Assembly: GCA_964036665.1 (NCBI GenBank)
Contig: OZ038528.1
Span: forward strand, 1,860,001-1,924,000
Length of the DNA stretch: 64,000 bases
From: Gordius sp. MW1
Lineage: Eukaryota; Nematomorpha; Gordioida; Gordea; Gordiidae
Direction of reading: 5' to 3'
The translations under genes and the position numbers were made by a program. Shown one piece after another: positions 42,790 through 54,682 of this stretch (position 1 is its first letter; the number at the start of each line of letters is the position of its first letter). The notes below the pieces were generated by a model. It searched no databases, was not told the origin of the DNA, and saw nothing but the letters and a program-made list of their open reading frames with translations.

Positions 42790-43126
42790 TTTTATAGCTT
42801 GGCTTACAAGAACGGGAATTAGCAAGAAGAATTATATATGCGAAATTAGCAAGAATGAATATAAGCGATAAATTGGTAATATATAGGAATAGCGTGGGAA
42901 TATTAATTGTACTTAACAATAATGAGAGAAAGTAAATAAGGAATAGCGTGGGAATAATAAATGTACTTAACAATAATAAGAAGAAAGTAACTAATGATAT
43001 TATAATTAATGGGTGAGAGTGTGGGAATATTAAACTACGAGGGAAAGTAACTAATGAGATAATTAATGGGTAAGAGTGTGTGAAAATCAAAGAGATAGCG
43101 AGTGTGGGAAAAGGCGAGCTACAGCA
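42790..43126 (-). repeat. 3' LTR of Ty3-like element 2
   Basis: 337 bp. Contains internal direct repeats of a GGAATAGCGTGGGAATAATA/GTACTTAACAATAAT unit. On the minus strand it starts TGCTGTAGCTCGCC. Confidence 0.9.
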
Positions 43127-44423
43127 TGTCTTTCCCCTTAATCGATTCCATATCTTTGCACCGGGTATTTAATTCGGGTCGATCGTGGTAGTGTAGGTGA
43201 AGGTATCCAACTACGTCAGGATCTATCGGCAACCGGGGCGGGGACGTAAGTGGTATCGTCGAAGATGTGGATGGTGGCGTGTTAAAAGGAAAGGTCGTAG
43301 ATGGAAGAGTATTAATGGAGGGCGTCATAGGTGGTATTGAAAAACTAGCTTGCTCCGTGTTATAGTCGTCAAATGGTAAATTATTTGCCAAGTCTGTAGA
43401 AGGAGAGGGGCAGGGCGTTGTCACCTGGTAGGCAATTCTTCTTCCATGATTGTATCCGATTGTTTCCTTATGTGGTCGCCATGTCTTTTCCACATCATAC
43501 CTTCTTCTGTTTCGATTATGTAAGAAACGGGACCAAGTATTTTACGAACGACTCCTTTGCACCACAATTTGTCACTACTTGTAAAATTTCTCACCCAGAC
43601 TTTGTCACCGATTAAAAATTTTCTTTTAATAAAATTATCCTCTTTAAGTTCCCCTTCCGTCATGTGTGGTTTTAAAAAACTAAACAAACTTAAGGGGTGA
43701 ATTTTGATTAACAAATCTGCTGGGGTAAAACCAGTTGTAGGATGAATAGCATTCCTGTAAGAAAACAAGAAATTAAATAATTTATCATTTTTAAAATTTT
43801 GCGAATTTTTAAAAATTCGAATAAAACGTTCGGCTTCTCCATTAGAACGAGGGTGGTAAGGACTGGAATAAAGTTTTCGAATATTATTTTTCTTGCAATA
43901 TCCCTTATTTCAGCACCTGTAAATTGTGAACATCTGAAACAATGGAATTTGGTAGTTCGAAACGAGCAAATATTGATTCGAGGGCATTGATAGTGCATGA
44001 TGCGCTAATGCTGGTCATAGGGAATATCTTTGGCTATTTGGTATATGCATCGACCAAAATTAGATAATAATAACCGTGAATGGGACCACAAAAATGTAAA
44101 TGTAACCTAGACCAAGGTTTACCAGGGTTTGTCCATTTTTGGGGAGCTAATTCTCGTGTTCCAGAAAACCACTCTTGGTAATTTTTACAATTATTAACAT
44201 AATTTTGGATGTCCTTATCGATACCAGGATACCATAAATGTTGACGGGCTAGAATCCTAGAGCGGGTCATACCAGGATGTCCTAAATGGAGCATATATAA
44301 AATACCAATTAATTTTTGTGGAATGACCACTCTATATCCCCAGAAAAGGCATCCTTTTAGCGTTGTTAAATCTTTTTGGCTTTGATGGTACACAACTAGT
44401 TCCGATTCCACTTTTTGGGCCAA
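43119..44423 (-). pseudogene. Integrase of Ty3-like element 2
   Basis: 44034-44423: zinc-binding region LHLGHPGMTRSRILARQHLW and YPGIDKDIQNYVNNCKNYQ, then RLHLHFCGPIHGYYYLILVD; the first catalytic Asp is replaced by His in this read. The core then shifts frame (43708-43998). The C-terminus 43421-43768 includes FLIGDKVWVRNF and LWCKGVVRKILGPVSYIIET, typical for this lineage. 43119-43493 is a proline/threonine-rich tail. Confidence 0.85.
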
Positions 44424-45975
44424 CCGTGAAGTACGTAATTATAGACTTGTCCTAGAACAGGATCTTGACGGGTATGTTTGGCCACATCTGCCGATGTAAT
44501 TGGGAATTGCTTAAATGTTTCTTCGTAAATAGCACAAAGATTTCCCTCTTGAGATATTGTTTCGTCCGGAACAGCTAACCTTAAGAGCATATCTGCACGA
44601 GCGTTTTCTTTGGTATTCTTATATTTAATATTAAATTGGTACGGTGTTGTAAATAAAGCCCATCTTTGAAGTCGCGCCGACACAGCTTGTGGTACGTTTT
44701 TGGTTTGATTAAATATTGATAATACTGGTTTGTGGTCTGTTACTAGATTGAAGGTTTGTCCATAAATGTATTCTCTAAATTTTTGAAATGCAAATATAAT
44801 GGCTAACGCTTCTTTTTCAATTTGGCTGTAATTTCTCTCCGCTGCGTTGAGTGTGCGGGAGGCAAAAAAAATGGGATGCTTGTACTCCTTAATTTCATGT
44901 GATAAAACGGCGCCGATACCTTCCGCTGAAGCATCGGTGGAGAGTAGCAATGTTAATTGAGGATTAAAATGAACTGAAACAGGAGCATTAATTATTTTTT
45001 CTTTATTTTATTAACGGCATCGATACAATCTTGTGTCCAACTCCATTTCACAGATTTTCTTAATAATTTATACAAGGGTTGGGCTAGAGTCGAAAAATTT
45101 TGTATAAACTTAGCATAATAGGTAGCCATGCCTAAGAAAGATTGTAATTCTTTAATTGATGTAGGGGCAGGAGCATTTATAATTGCCTTAGAATTTTTGT
45201 TAGTTGTGTGAATTCCTTCCTCGTTTATCATATGTCCAAGATATCAATTGATTTTTGTAAAAATTACATTTTTCTCGTTTTAATTTTATGTTAGCCTCAC
45301 CCAATATTTTGAACACTGTTTCGAGGTTTTTATTTTGATCCTCAATTGTTTTCCAGCCACGATAATGTCGTCTAAATAACATACTACACCCTTAATGTTC
45401 CTAAATAATGAGTCTATGAAGCGCTGAAATATCGCTGGGGCAGAAGCAATTCCAAATGGAAGTCGAGTATATTTAAAAAGACCTCTGTGGGTATTAATTG
45501 TTAAAAATTTTTGTGATTTTTTAGTAATTTTAATTTGATAATAGGCTTTCTTGAGGTCTAATATGGAAAAATATCTAAAACCTGATAATTTAGAAAACAA
45601 GTCTTGGATGCGGGGAAGACGGTATTTTTCAACAACTAGATTATTATTCAAATTTCGGAAATCACCACAAATTCTTAATCCCCCATCTTTTTTAAGAACA
45701 GTAACAATGCGCGCTGCATAGTCGGCATATTTTACAGATTTCAAAACCCCTTCCTTAACTAGTCGGTCTAACTCCTTATCCACTTTTTCTTTAAAAAAAT
45801 AAGGGATTGGTCTGGGCCGAAAAAATTTAGGAGAAGATTCGGGTTTAAGTTTAAGTGTTGTATAAAAATCAATATCTCCGGTGGATTTATTATCAAATAA
45901 TGAAGTATATTTGTTAGTAATATAATTCAAATTATTGGAACAATTAACCATATTGATAAGAGGGAGTGGTATCAT
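44396..45975 (-). pseudogene. Reverse transcriptase and RNase H of Ty3-like element 2
   Basis: The reverse transcriptase 45286-45975 is well kept: RPRPIPYFFKEKVDKELDRL, GGLRICGDFRNLN, YFSILDLKKAYYQI, TRLPFGIASAPAIFQRFID and VVCYLDDIIVAG with the catalytic YLDD. Connection SFLGMATYYAKFI at 44992-45231. RNase H at 44396-44950: LLSTDASAEGIGAVLS, NYSQIEKEALAIIFAFQKFR, FNLVTDHKPVLSIF. Frameshifts lie near 45230-45290 and 44970. Confidence 0.9.
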
Positions 45976-45999
45976 CTTTAATCCATTTATTTGCCAGTT

Positions 46000-46962
46000 G
46001 AATTAGGATATGGGGAAAATGTTGCAACCAATCGCGTCCTAAGATGTTGGGCCATGGCCTTCTGATATGATTAACGGTAATTGAAATCGTTTGCCATTTT
46101 CAGATACTGTCACCTCGGTTTTTCTTTTTGTTGGTATGGTTGTACCATTATAACTTTTTAAGATAGTTTTGCGCGGAGAGACGTTTCGTACTACAATATT
46201 TCCTCCATTCACCATTGTCACTGATGACCCTGTATCAATTTCAAAATTAACATCCAGATCATTTACCTTTAATGTATAAATGGGAAATGACGAATATCCC
46301 TTATAATTAACCTGATGAAGCGTACCACTAATTCGCTCTTGCATATTTTTCCAATGTGTCCCTTTTTTTGACATTTAAAACACACTGCAGTTCGAAATTT
46401 ACACGTGGCCCGATTATGATTACCCCCGCATGAATAACAATAATTTAAAGACCTGGGTTTCACCAAATGAATTGTTTCCGAATGATTCAATAATTGTGAT
46501 TGTAGTTCTGCCCTTTCCATGGCACGAGACGTGTTTAACGCAATTTGCCATGTCAAATTTTCGATGCCTAAAAGGCGTTCGACGATCTTTGTTTTCTGTA
46601 ATCCAGCTACAAACCTATCACGAAGGCTGCTTTCAAGGTTCGATCCAAATTCGCAATGGATTGCCACACCCTTTAACCTTGTTGTAAATGCATTTGGTTT
46701 CATCATTCATTTGGGACAGCTTTTTAAATTTGTAGCGTTGTACGATGGGTTTAATTTAGGAGAATAAAAGTTTTGCTGGGTCCTGGGGGGCAATAAGATT
46801 CGTAAGTAATTCATAGTTTTGGGCTCCTATCACCGTAAGAAATAAGGATTTTTTATCGGAACCGACAACATTGTGATAATGATTAAATTGGGACAAATAT
46901 AGGTCGAAGCTTTCTGTAGGACTATATTGATGGAATTGTACATTGGAATTTGACCGCGCCAT
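46000..46962 (-). pseudogene. Gag and protease of Ty3-like element 2
   Basis: Gag starts MARSNSNVQFHQYSPTESFD at 46962, directly next to the LTR. After a frameshift it continues with two CCHC knuckles, CYSCGGNHNRATC and CFKCQKKGHIGKIC (46269-46706). The protease follows in 46039-46374 with NFEIDTGSSVTMVN and RKTILKSYNGTTIP. Confidence 0.88.
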
Positions 46963-46963
46963 A

Positions 46964-48000
46964 TTTTATAGCTTGGCTTACAAGAACGGGAATTAGCAAG
47001 AAGAATTATATATGCGAAATTAGCAAGAATGAATATATGCGATAAATTGGTAAGATATATTAGAGGTGTGCACGGATCTCGGATTAACATTTTAATTTTG
47101 GAAGTCGGATCGGATCGGATCAACATTTTATTTTATTCGGATCGGATCGGATTTTCAAATTTAAAATAAACAATATTAAGTTCTGATTAATTAAATGAAT
47201 AATTTTTAGTATACCTTTTCATAATTTTCTTTGCATTCTTTTTTACTTTACCATTTTTGATGCCCAATACCACCTCTCATCAATATATTTATCAGTATTT
47301 CCCTAGCGTTTTTCCCTAGCTAGACTTTCTTGTTTGGCGAGAAAGGAGCTAGTGTCAATGATAAATCAGCATCTCCCGTTTCCTTTTTAGCACACGCATC
47401 TCTTTCTATTTCAACTCAACTCAACTCCGAAAATTATCAATCACAATCTCCCCTTTCCTTAAGGCACACGCGTAGCTCCTTTCCCCGAATTAAATCAGAA
47501 AATTTAGATTCTTTATTATTTTTATATGATAATATGGAATTAGTCAAATAAAATTTATATTTATTTCAGGTCTATTAAAATTGCTATACCTTATTTTTAT
47601 GTATTTTGAATTTAATCATCAATAAAATGTTCTGTTCGTAAAATTTTAATTTAAAAATTTCGGATCGGATCGGATCGTATTTAGATTTTAAAAAACTCGG
47701 ATCGGATCGGATTTAGATTTTAAAAAACTCAGATCGGATCGGATGGATATAAAATTTTTCAAAAACCCGTCGGATTGGATCGGATCAAAAAAATTGATCC
47801 GTGCACACCTCTAATAGGAATAGCGTGGGAATAATAATTGTAGTTAATAATAATGACAGAAAGTAAATAGGGAATAGCGTGGGAATAATAAATGTACTTA
47901 ACAATAATAAAGAGAAAGTAACTAATGATATTATAATTAATGGGTGAGAGTGTGGGAAAATCAAGGAGATAGCGAGTGTGGGAAAAGGCGAGCTACAGCA
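46964..48000 (-). repeat. 5' LTR of Ty3-like element 2, interrupted by a 753-bp insertion
   Basis: Matches the 3' LTR in 46964-47060 and 47814-48000. The middle, 47061-47813, is a separate element. Confidence 0.9.
47061..47813. mobile_element. Non-autonomous DNA element rich in GGATC repeats
   Basis: 753 bp with inverted ends TAGAGGTGTGCACGGATC and GATCCGTGCACACCTCTA. Both sides inside the termini carry runs of the pentamer CGGAT (GGATCGGATCGGAT), in opposite orientation at each end. No recognised coding sequence. The ends look hAT-like (inference), but I see no clear 8-bp duplication. Confidence 0.8.
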
Positions 48001-48260
48001 CTAACACAGTATCAAATTAAAATTAGTTACTACGATGCAAAACTCCTTCCATAAACAATATTTTATCAACGAAGAAATAGGGTTTATTAGCCCATCGAGA
48101 CAGAAGGATAGGCACCAACTACTGCCTGTCTTCCCTGTTTTAGCGTGCTTTTCTATTAATGGGCCGCACGTGCAATGGCAGCTGAATCTACCGAGTATTC
48201 CGCGACATGCAACCACTTGGTGAGAACTGAACCTCACTACAAGCTATTGTGTAGGATAGA
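48001..48260 (+). pseudogene. LINE C-terminal remnant (part 3 of a split LINE)
   Basis: The codons before the left CTAAC copy and after the right copy join into FYPNTVSN, which resembles the ...FWPNTISN motif downstream of the reverse transcriptase in R1/RTE-like LINEs. The sequence beyond about 48050 is too diverged to assign. Confidence 0.5.
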
Positions 48261-49180
48261 AAATGCTGGAAAAGTTTCTCGGATAGTTAATTCTCATCTT
48301 CTTAACTAGGACTCCATAATCTAATGCTCCATAATCAATAGTCACTAACTTTATATTATTATCATGCATATATACATCATAATTACCAAATTTGTTAAAA
48401 GAACAATTACACACGTAAGTAATAACGAGGTTATGCGCCATTTGGAGTGAGAAGAGGCTCAACCCTAGTTTACACTTACTAAGTTTTTGGGCGTCTTTGG
48501 AGCAAAAATGGGCGAGGCGTACAATGCGGAAAAATGCCAAGACAATGGGCATCAACGCAGAAAAGAATACACCTAGATTTTCAAGCTTGTGTATACGATT
48601 TTTATTGTCTTCCTAGATCTAAAAAGTTGATTTTTGACCAGTCAGAGTCGTTTTCAGGTGTGATTTTCATGATAAAAAGTAAAAAATTATCTGAATCAGA
48701 AAATTATTAATTTTAAATCATGATCGCATAGATAGAGCATGTTTCAAAAATTCGGCACTCACGTTGCGATATAACATACTAATCGCAGATTTCAAAAATG
48801 CCTAAGTCTCGACCACAATTTGTTTCCGGACGCCGTGTTAGTGTCTGGTTTAAATTTATCATGCGTAAATCTTGGTTTTGACCGTATTCTCAGGAGTTTG
48901 TCCCGAACCCCTGAACCCGAACCGGGTAAAACCCGATGTTTTACAGAGTCCGAACCCAAACCCATTTTTAAAAATACCCTTAAAACCCGAACCCGATGAA
49001 TACAAATAAGGGTGCGGGTTCGGGTTTTTAATTCAAAAATATATTGTGAATTGAATATCTCAGTTTTCTCTATCATGACAATGTAACGAAAACCATACGA
49101 TTGTAATTTAAATATTTTTATGTTTCCGGCATTTTTCATTCATTAATCGATATTAATTATCTCAAGAATTATTTGTAAGT
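48261..49180. other. Unassigned repeat-rich segment
   Basis: Holds an unrecognised 103-codon minus frame at 48244-48555 and an ACCCGAACCC-type degenerate repeat at 48895-49030. The latter's relatives lie at 51385-51515 and near 53065. No supported gene. Confidence 0.4.
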
Positions 49181-49186
49181 ATTAAT

Positions 49187-49262
49187 TGCTATGCAATTTA
49201 TGGGCTCGTTTTTTGGTGTCCATTGTCCGTCCGTCCGTTGTCCATCCGTTGTCCGTTGTCCA
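49187..49262 (+). repeat. Dispersed repeat family B, copy 3 (partial)
   Basis: TTGCTATGCAATTTATGGG followed by a CCGTCCGTCCG tract. It leads directly into the SINE-like array. Confidence 0.6.
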
Positions 49263-49279
49263 CCAAGTTATTTGCCCCA

Positions 49280-50345
49280 GCTTTGTGACCTAAAGGTTCG
49301 GGTTCAAGCTCAGGAGAGGACGAATTTATTTTTTATTTTTAAATTAAATTAATAAATTGTTCTTGTTAATACTATTGATAATATGACTTTTTGACCGTCC
49401 GCTGGCTACTGACCAATGAAAAAAATGACCATTGGCCAAATAAACCGAAATTTTATTTTTTCGTTTTTGAATTGGGTATATTAGGTTAACATTGATGATT
49501 ACCCTATGCCCATTCCTACAAGGGCCTATGCCTCTACTGATATGGGTCCCTGTGCCCCTACAAAAGCCTATGCCTCTACTGATGTGGGTCCCTGTACCCC
49601 TACAAAAACCTATGCCTCTACTAATGTGGGTTCGAATCCCGGAGAGGGCAAAATTTTTATTTTTTTTTAAATTAAATTAAAATATTGTTCTTGTTAATAC
49701 CCTTGATAATATGACTTTTTAAACGTGCCCTGACAACTGACCAATAGAAAAAATGACCATTGGCCAAATTGTGAATCGGAACTTTTTTTCGTTTTTTTTG
49801 AAATTAATATATTGTTTATGTTAATACCATTGATAATATGACTTTTGGCCGTCCGCTGGCTGCTGCCCCTACAAAAGCCTATGCCTCTACTAATGTGGGT
49901 TCGAATCCCGGAGAGGGAAAATTTTTTATTTTTATTTAAATTAAATTAATATATTGTTTTTGTTAATACCATTGATAATGTGACATTTTGGCCGTCCGCT
50001 GGCTACTGACCAATGAAAAAATGACCATTGGCCAAAGTATAAATCAAAATATTTTTTCCGTTTTTTTTTCAAATTAATATATTGTTTTTGTTAATACCAT
50101 TGATAATATGGCTTTTTGGCCGTCCGCTGGCTGCTGACCAATAAAAAAATGACCATTGGCCAAAGTATAAATCGAAATTTTTTTTCGTTTTTTTTGACTA
50201 GTATGTATTTATGACCGTCTCTGGGTACTGACCAATGGAAAAAATGTCCATTGGCCAAATTGCGATTCGAATTTTTTTTCGTTTTTTATAGACCGTCTCT
50301 TGGTACTGACCAATAAAAAAATGACCATTGGCCAAATTGTTTTTA
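49280..50345 (+). repeat. Degenerate tandem array of SINE-like units
   Basis: About seven units of ~100-135 bp. Each carries TTGTTAATACCATTGATAAT, GGCCGTCCGCTGGCTACTGA, an ACCAATG...CCATTGGCC palindrome and an A/T tail. Three units retain a tRNA B-box-like GGTTCGAATCCCGGAGAGGG or a variant (49293, 49628, 49900). The array appears to have grown by serial duplication of a SINE body. Confidence 0.7.
49505..49630 (+). repeat. Minisatellite, 3 units of ~45 bp
   Basis: Units of TATGCCTCTACTGATRTGGG then TCCCTGTRCCCCTACAAAA, embedded in the SINE-like array. A partial fourth unit is at 49865-49905. It produces a repetitive open frame (49492-49680) that is not taken as a gene. Confidence 0.8.
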
Positions 50346-53300
50346 AGTAAAGGCTAAAATTTCAAAATGCTTCTTCCAAAATCTTACTAATTGATTATTT
50401 ATTTGATGATCAAAAAACGCCTATTGATGAAGTATTTTAAATCAGTGGTTCTTAACCTTTTCATATACGCGGCACCCCAAATATTTTATAATATTTTTGC
50501 GCCCTCCCCCTCCCCCCCCCATTATTTTATAATAATAAATTGGTATAAAAAATAAACTAGTTTGAAAAATTTTTCCCGTAAAAACACCAGACTGCCCCAG
50601 GAAGTAGATATCATTCTACATAATATTAATACTTTTATCATTAATCATATTTGTCCAAAATTTTCTGCCAGAACCTATCAGGGTTTTATAACTAAATTGC
50701 CTGCCAAGGCTAGCCAAAACTTTAATTGCCCAATTCACTAATTTTAGATACGAGACCTCTTTTTTTTTGCAGGAATTTTTTTTTAAATCTGCCCCCCCCC
50801 AAATTTGGCTACGCCCATGATGTTTTAATTATCTTTTATTAAAATACAATAAAATATAAAAAACGCAATAAAATGTTGTATTCCATTAGTAATTTAATAT
50901 AAAATAAAAGCATTTTTAGCTTTTGATGGTCGCCCTCTTCGTCTTTTTTGACCTATACTAATATTTTTTGCTTTTATTTTATATGTACCAAGTGGTAGCT
51001 ATATATACAAGTAATGGATAAACCATATTTTGAAGTCTAATGGCTCAGTTGTTTGAATGAATGACAGCTCGTATGTTCGAATCCCGTAGAGGGCAAAATT
51101 TTTATTTTTATATATTGTTCTTGTTAATACCCTTTAACTTTTTAAATATTTGTATAAATTAATAATTAACTAATTTGCATTTAATACCCCCCTAAAGGCA
51201 CACTCGCTCCTTCCCACCTTTCTCGCATATAAATTGCATAGCAAATATGCTACGTTTATACGGAGTATAGATGAGTCGTCCCCCCTTCCCCTTCCCCTCC
51301 TCCCCTTCCCCTCCTCCCCTTCCCTTCTCCCCCTTCCCACGAGAGCCGAAGGCCCGAGTTTTATATATATAATTGATATAATATAATTTCTTGAACCCGA
51401 ACCTGTACCCGAACCCAATTCCTTACACCCGAACATGAACCCTAACCCGATTTAAAAATTTATGCCAAACACGAACCCGAACCCTATTTTATTTTGGGCG
51501 GGTTCAAACCCCTGCGTATTCTATGCTGCAACAAGCATCGTGAATCTTATAATAAACTTGATGTATCTTATCATTCCGGCATGATGGCGCTCGCGGATAA
51601 GTTTCTGGTGGTTTTAGGCGCGCTTATGTCAGGTAGTGCGGATTTGTGTTATGAGTAAGTGTCTTGATAAGAACTTTCTTTGATAATTAGGACGAGATTG
51701 AGCGTGCTAGTGTTATCAAGGGGGAGGGGTCGGATTCCACTACCATAAACTGTGAAAGTTGGGTGGCTTGGAGCCATTGCAAGAGGCTAATTGAGGTACC
51801 TTAGCAATTAGACCTTCTATGATAGCGTGTTTAAGGTCTCTGCCATGAAAAACGGGGGAGGTGCAAAAGGCGTACTTTATTTAAGCGTGATAAGGAGGAA
51901 GGCGCTCCACAATTTTACTTGTAATATTTTTCCACTTAATTGTATTTTATTTTCTAGGTTCTTCAGCCACTCCGACTTAAAATAACAAAAAATCAAAGCT
52001 TTAACACAGCTTAAAAAATTGCATCAAATTGGTATGGTGTATAATATTTAATACAATAAGTTATTTTTTTATTAAGTTGAGTCTTGAATGGCTATGGAAG
52101 GCTATTTAGTGCATACATTCATTTATTTACGATTATGTGTAAAAAACGAAAAGAATCAGTAGCTCCTTTGAACATTTGTAATACATATATATATACTGTT
52201 CAAGCATTTCAGTAAAAAATAAAATATAAAATGATAAAAATCATAATAAAATCATTTTATAGGGGGCCTGGCTTGGGCTTTGTATAAAATTAGTAGGCAG
52301 GGAAACCTATAATTCAAATTTTAACAGGTCCGGGCTCGAACCTTTAAGTTTCATAACGGGCTGGGTCGACTGACCTAATCAGGCCCGTTGCAGGTCACTA
52401 CTCCTTTCTACAAAAAATCCAATTAGAATTGAGATTTTCTATTTTACCAAATTAAAAAACTAATTCTTATATTATTTGTTGGCATTATATATTTAAGTGT
52501 TTTATAAAAATGTGATTCAAATTTTCCAATTTATAACAAAAAAATTGCTTGAGTCGCAAAATTCCCTTGAGCCGGGCTGGGCGATTTAGCAAGGGCATAA
52601 AAACCATTCACCTAAATATAGGAAAATTATATAATTTAATAAAAGACGAAATGAATTGCTACTTTCTGGTAACTAATTTTAATTATTAAATATTAAAGGG
52701 TATAGTGCGAAAATAAAATAACTTTGATCCGTATATATGATTAACTGCTCAATAGTTAATTATAGTTTCGCCTTTTATTTTAAGGTAGAAAAAATATATT
52801 CGCGGTGATCCTGGAATATATCGGCTCAAATATTCAACTATTAGCAAGCTGCCTTTTATATGTTATCTTTTGGGATGGAATTACTTGTGAGGCTTAACAA
52901 AATCTAATTTTTATTTTTTATAAATATTGAATAATTTAAATCAAAATTTTTATAGCCAATGCTAGGTTCCATTTTTTGATTTTACAATTCTCTTATATAA
53001 CCTTACATTACACTAAAACTAAATAATTTTATAGTACTTTAATTTGTCGATTAAATTTAACAAACCGCAAGGTTCAGGTTCGGGTTGAAAAAAGTGACTT
53101 TCCAGTTTTCTAGTTCCTATTTCCGTAACAGTGTAACTTTTATTGCTGTTTTTACAACGTTGTAGAGTGTGCAACTAATCAATGATAAAAAGTATCCACT
53201 AGTTCCATTCAGGTTTATATAACAATTGAATACATACGATACGATAAATTTTTTAGGAACGAAGTGATCACGGTTTTTTAGAATACTAATATTTCTCTAA

Positions 53301-53469
53301 AGGCATTACTTGTTTTTACCAATACTAATTAAGAGTCCCAGCTAATTAAAATATAAATATATGAAAGACATGTTTGTAATTGGTTTTGAAAAAAAAAATA
53401 GTTTGCCATTGTGATTTAAAATTAAAATTGATTTATATAATACTTTAAATTAATTAGGAGAAAAATTTA
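50346..53469. other. Gene-poor repeat-rich region
   Basis: Apart from the SINE at 51.03 kb, this has a family C MITE remnant ending GGCTACGCCCATGATG (about 50790-50822), a CCCCTTCCCCTCCTCC pyrimidine tract (51280-51345), CCCGAACC repeats (51385-51515) and GGGCTGGG-type repeats (52260-52400, 52565-52590). No supported protein gene. Confidence 0.5.
51030..51132 (+). repeat. tRNA-derived SINE with A and B boxes
   Basis: TGGCTCAGTTGTTTGAATG matches the tRNA A-box pattern TRGCNNAGNNGG. About 30 nt later GTTCGAATCCC matches the B box GWTCNANNC. It is followed by GTAGAGGGCAAAATTTTTAT and the TTGTTCTTGTTAATACC body shared with the array at 49.3-50.3 kb. Confidence 0.7.
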
Positions 53470-53763
53470 GATAGTGTAATGTATGCAAATACTATCTAGC
53501 TAATTGGCATGACCTTGAGCGTTCGAATTGAAAGGCAATGTAAATTGATTGTTAATTGGTTGTAAATTTAATGTCTATTAAAACGTGTTATTGTAATTAC
53601 CATCAGTCACCTTTTGTTTTATTTCTTATATGTTACCTAATAAACCGGATATTCTATAATGGCGACGAGACCTTAGAACCCTTGGACCTTAAACTCAACC
53701 TCGTTTAGAAAACGCTCCCTACCTCGCTCAACTTAAAGAATTTATTATCCATATTATTTTCAG

Positions 53764-54682
53764 ATGGCCATCAAACCGGAGACGAATTTTTCTTGCGATT
53801 ACTCAAAAGAATTGAAGGATTCAATTCTGTATGATCCAAGTAATTCTAATGATGACTATTTATTTAATATCGAGCTCTTATTCAAGTTGAGAGACATCAC
53901 GGGAGAAAGGCGAAAAACTTTGTTACTCCCTTACGTAGGCCTTAACACTTTAACAAAATTAAAAGACTTTTTATATCCAAAATTAGTAGACAAGGCTAAT
54001 TACGATGAGATAATTAAAGCCCTTAGGAGTATACTCGCCAACTATTTATTATCATAGAGACCAATTTTATAAGGCAATTAGAAATAACGAAAGTATTATT
54101 GAATTTAGTATTCGTTTGAAATTTCTTTTAAAAAACTGTAAATTTGAAAATAATCTAGACGAGGTATTAAAGGATATATTTGTCCTAGGATGTAACTTAC
54201 CAAGGCTTAACATTGAGTTAAGAGCTAAATATCCAAGTGGTAACATAAGTTTCGAAGAAACAGTTAATCTAGCATTGGCGTTAGATTCGGTAGAACACGA
54301 AACATCGCGGGCTGTTGAAGTAAACAAGGTTAAGCAGTCGTTTAATAATAGAGATGTACATTTTCCTAAATTTAGCACATTTAGGAAAAAGCCACCCCCT
54401 AAATGTTATCGGTGTGGGAAACCAAACCATACAGCAAAAAATTGTAGAACGGTGACGAATACGTTATCAGCCATCAACCACGACTCCGATCATCACACCA
54501 AAGCTCACATCAACGTACGCATTAATGATGTGCCCTATGAAATGATCTTCGACACGGGTGCAGCATGTAGCGTAATTGATGAAATAACGTGGTCTCGAAT
54601 CGGCAAGCCTAAACTTTACCAAGCTCCGAAGATATACGGCTATGGTAGAACGGCTATTTTACACTTGGTAAAACCAAAGTGA
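53764..54682 (+). pseudogene. Gag and protease of Ty3-like element 3
   Basis: Gag from ATG 53764 (MAIKPETNFSCDY), with LLPYVGLNTLTKLKDFLYP; a frameshift near 54057 leads to the frame at 54116-54682. A single zinc knuckle CYRCGKPNHTAKNC sits near 54402. The protease motif MIFDTGAACSVID is near 54541. Confidence 0.85.

Larger units (their letters stand above)
42790..48000 (-). mobile_element. Ty3-like LTR retrotransposon 2, degenerate
   Basis: On the minus strand the element runs from 48000 to 42790 and is flanked by a perfect 5-bp duplication CTAAC (42785-42789 and 48001-48005). The left (3') LTR is 42790-43126, 337 bp; the right (5') LTR is 46964-48000, enlarged by a 753-bp insertion. A polypurine tract (AAGGGGAAAGACA) precedes the 3' LTR. 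Gag with zinc knuckles, protease, reverse transcriptase, RNase H and integrase are in order. Less decayed than element 1 but with several frameshifts. No env-like frame. Confidence 0.92.

Noticed and set aside
42785..48005. Envelope-like gene in Ty3-like element 2
   Set aside because: The Pro/Thr-rich frame at 43119-43493 follows integrase but has no signal peptide, transmembrane segment or envelope motif; it is the integrase C-terminal tail.
48244..48555. 103-codon minus frame in repeat-rich DNA
   Set aside because: No recognisable domain, no splice partners; kept only as unassigned.
49492..49680. Open frame with repeated PMPLLMWVPVPLQK units
   Set aside because: It is only the translation of the 45-bp minisatellite, without start context, splice sites or similarity.
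49280..50345. CRISPR-like array
   Set aside because: Units are degenerate, 100-135 bp with no distinct spacers, in a eukaryotic genome; they are SINE-derived repeats.
51170..51436. Minus frame with Gly/Arg/Glu-rich stretch
   Set aside because: Arises from the CCCCTTCCCCTCC pyrimidine tract; low complexity.
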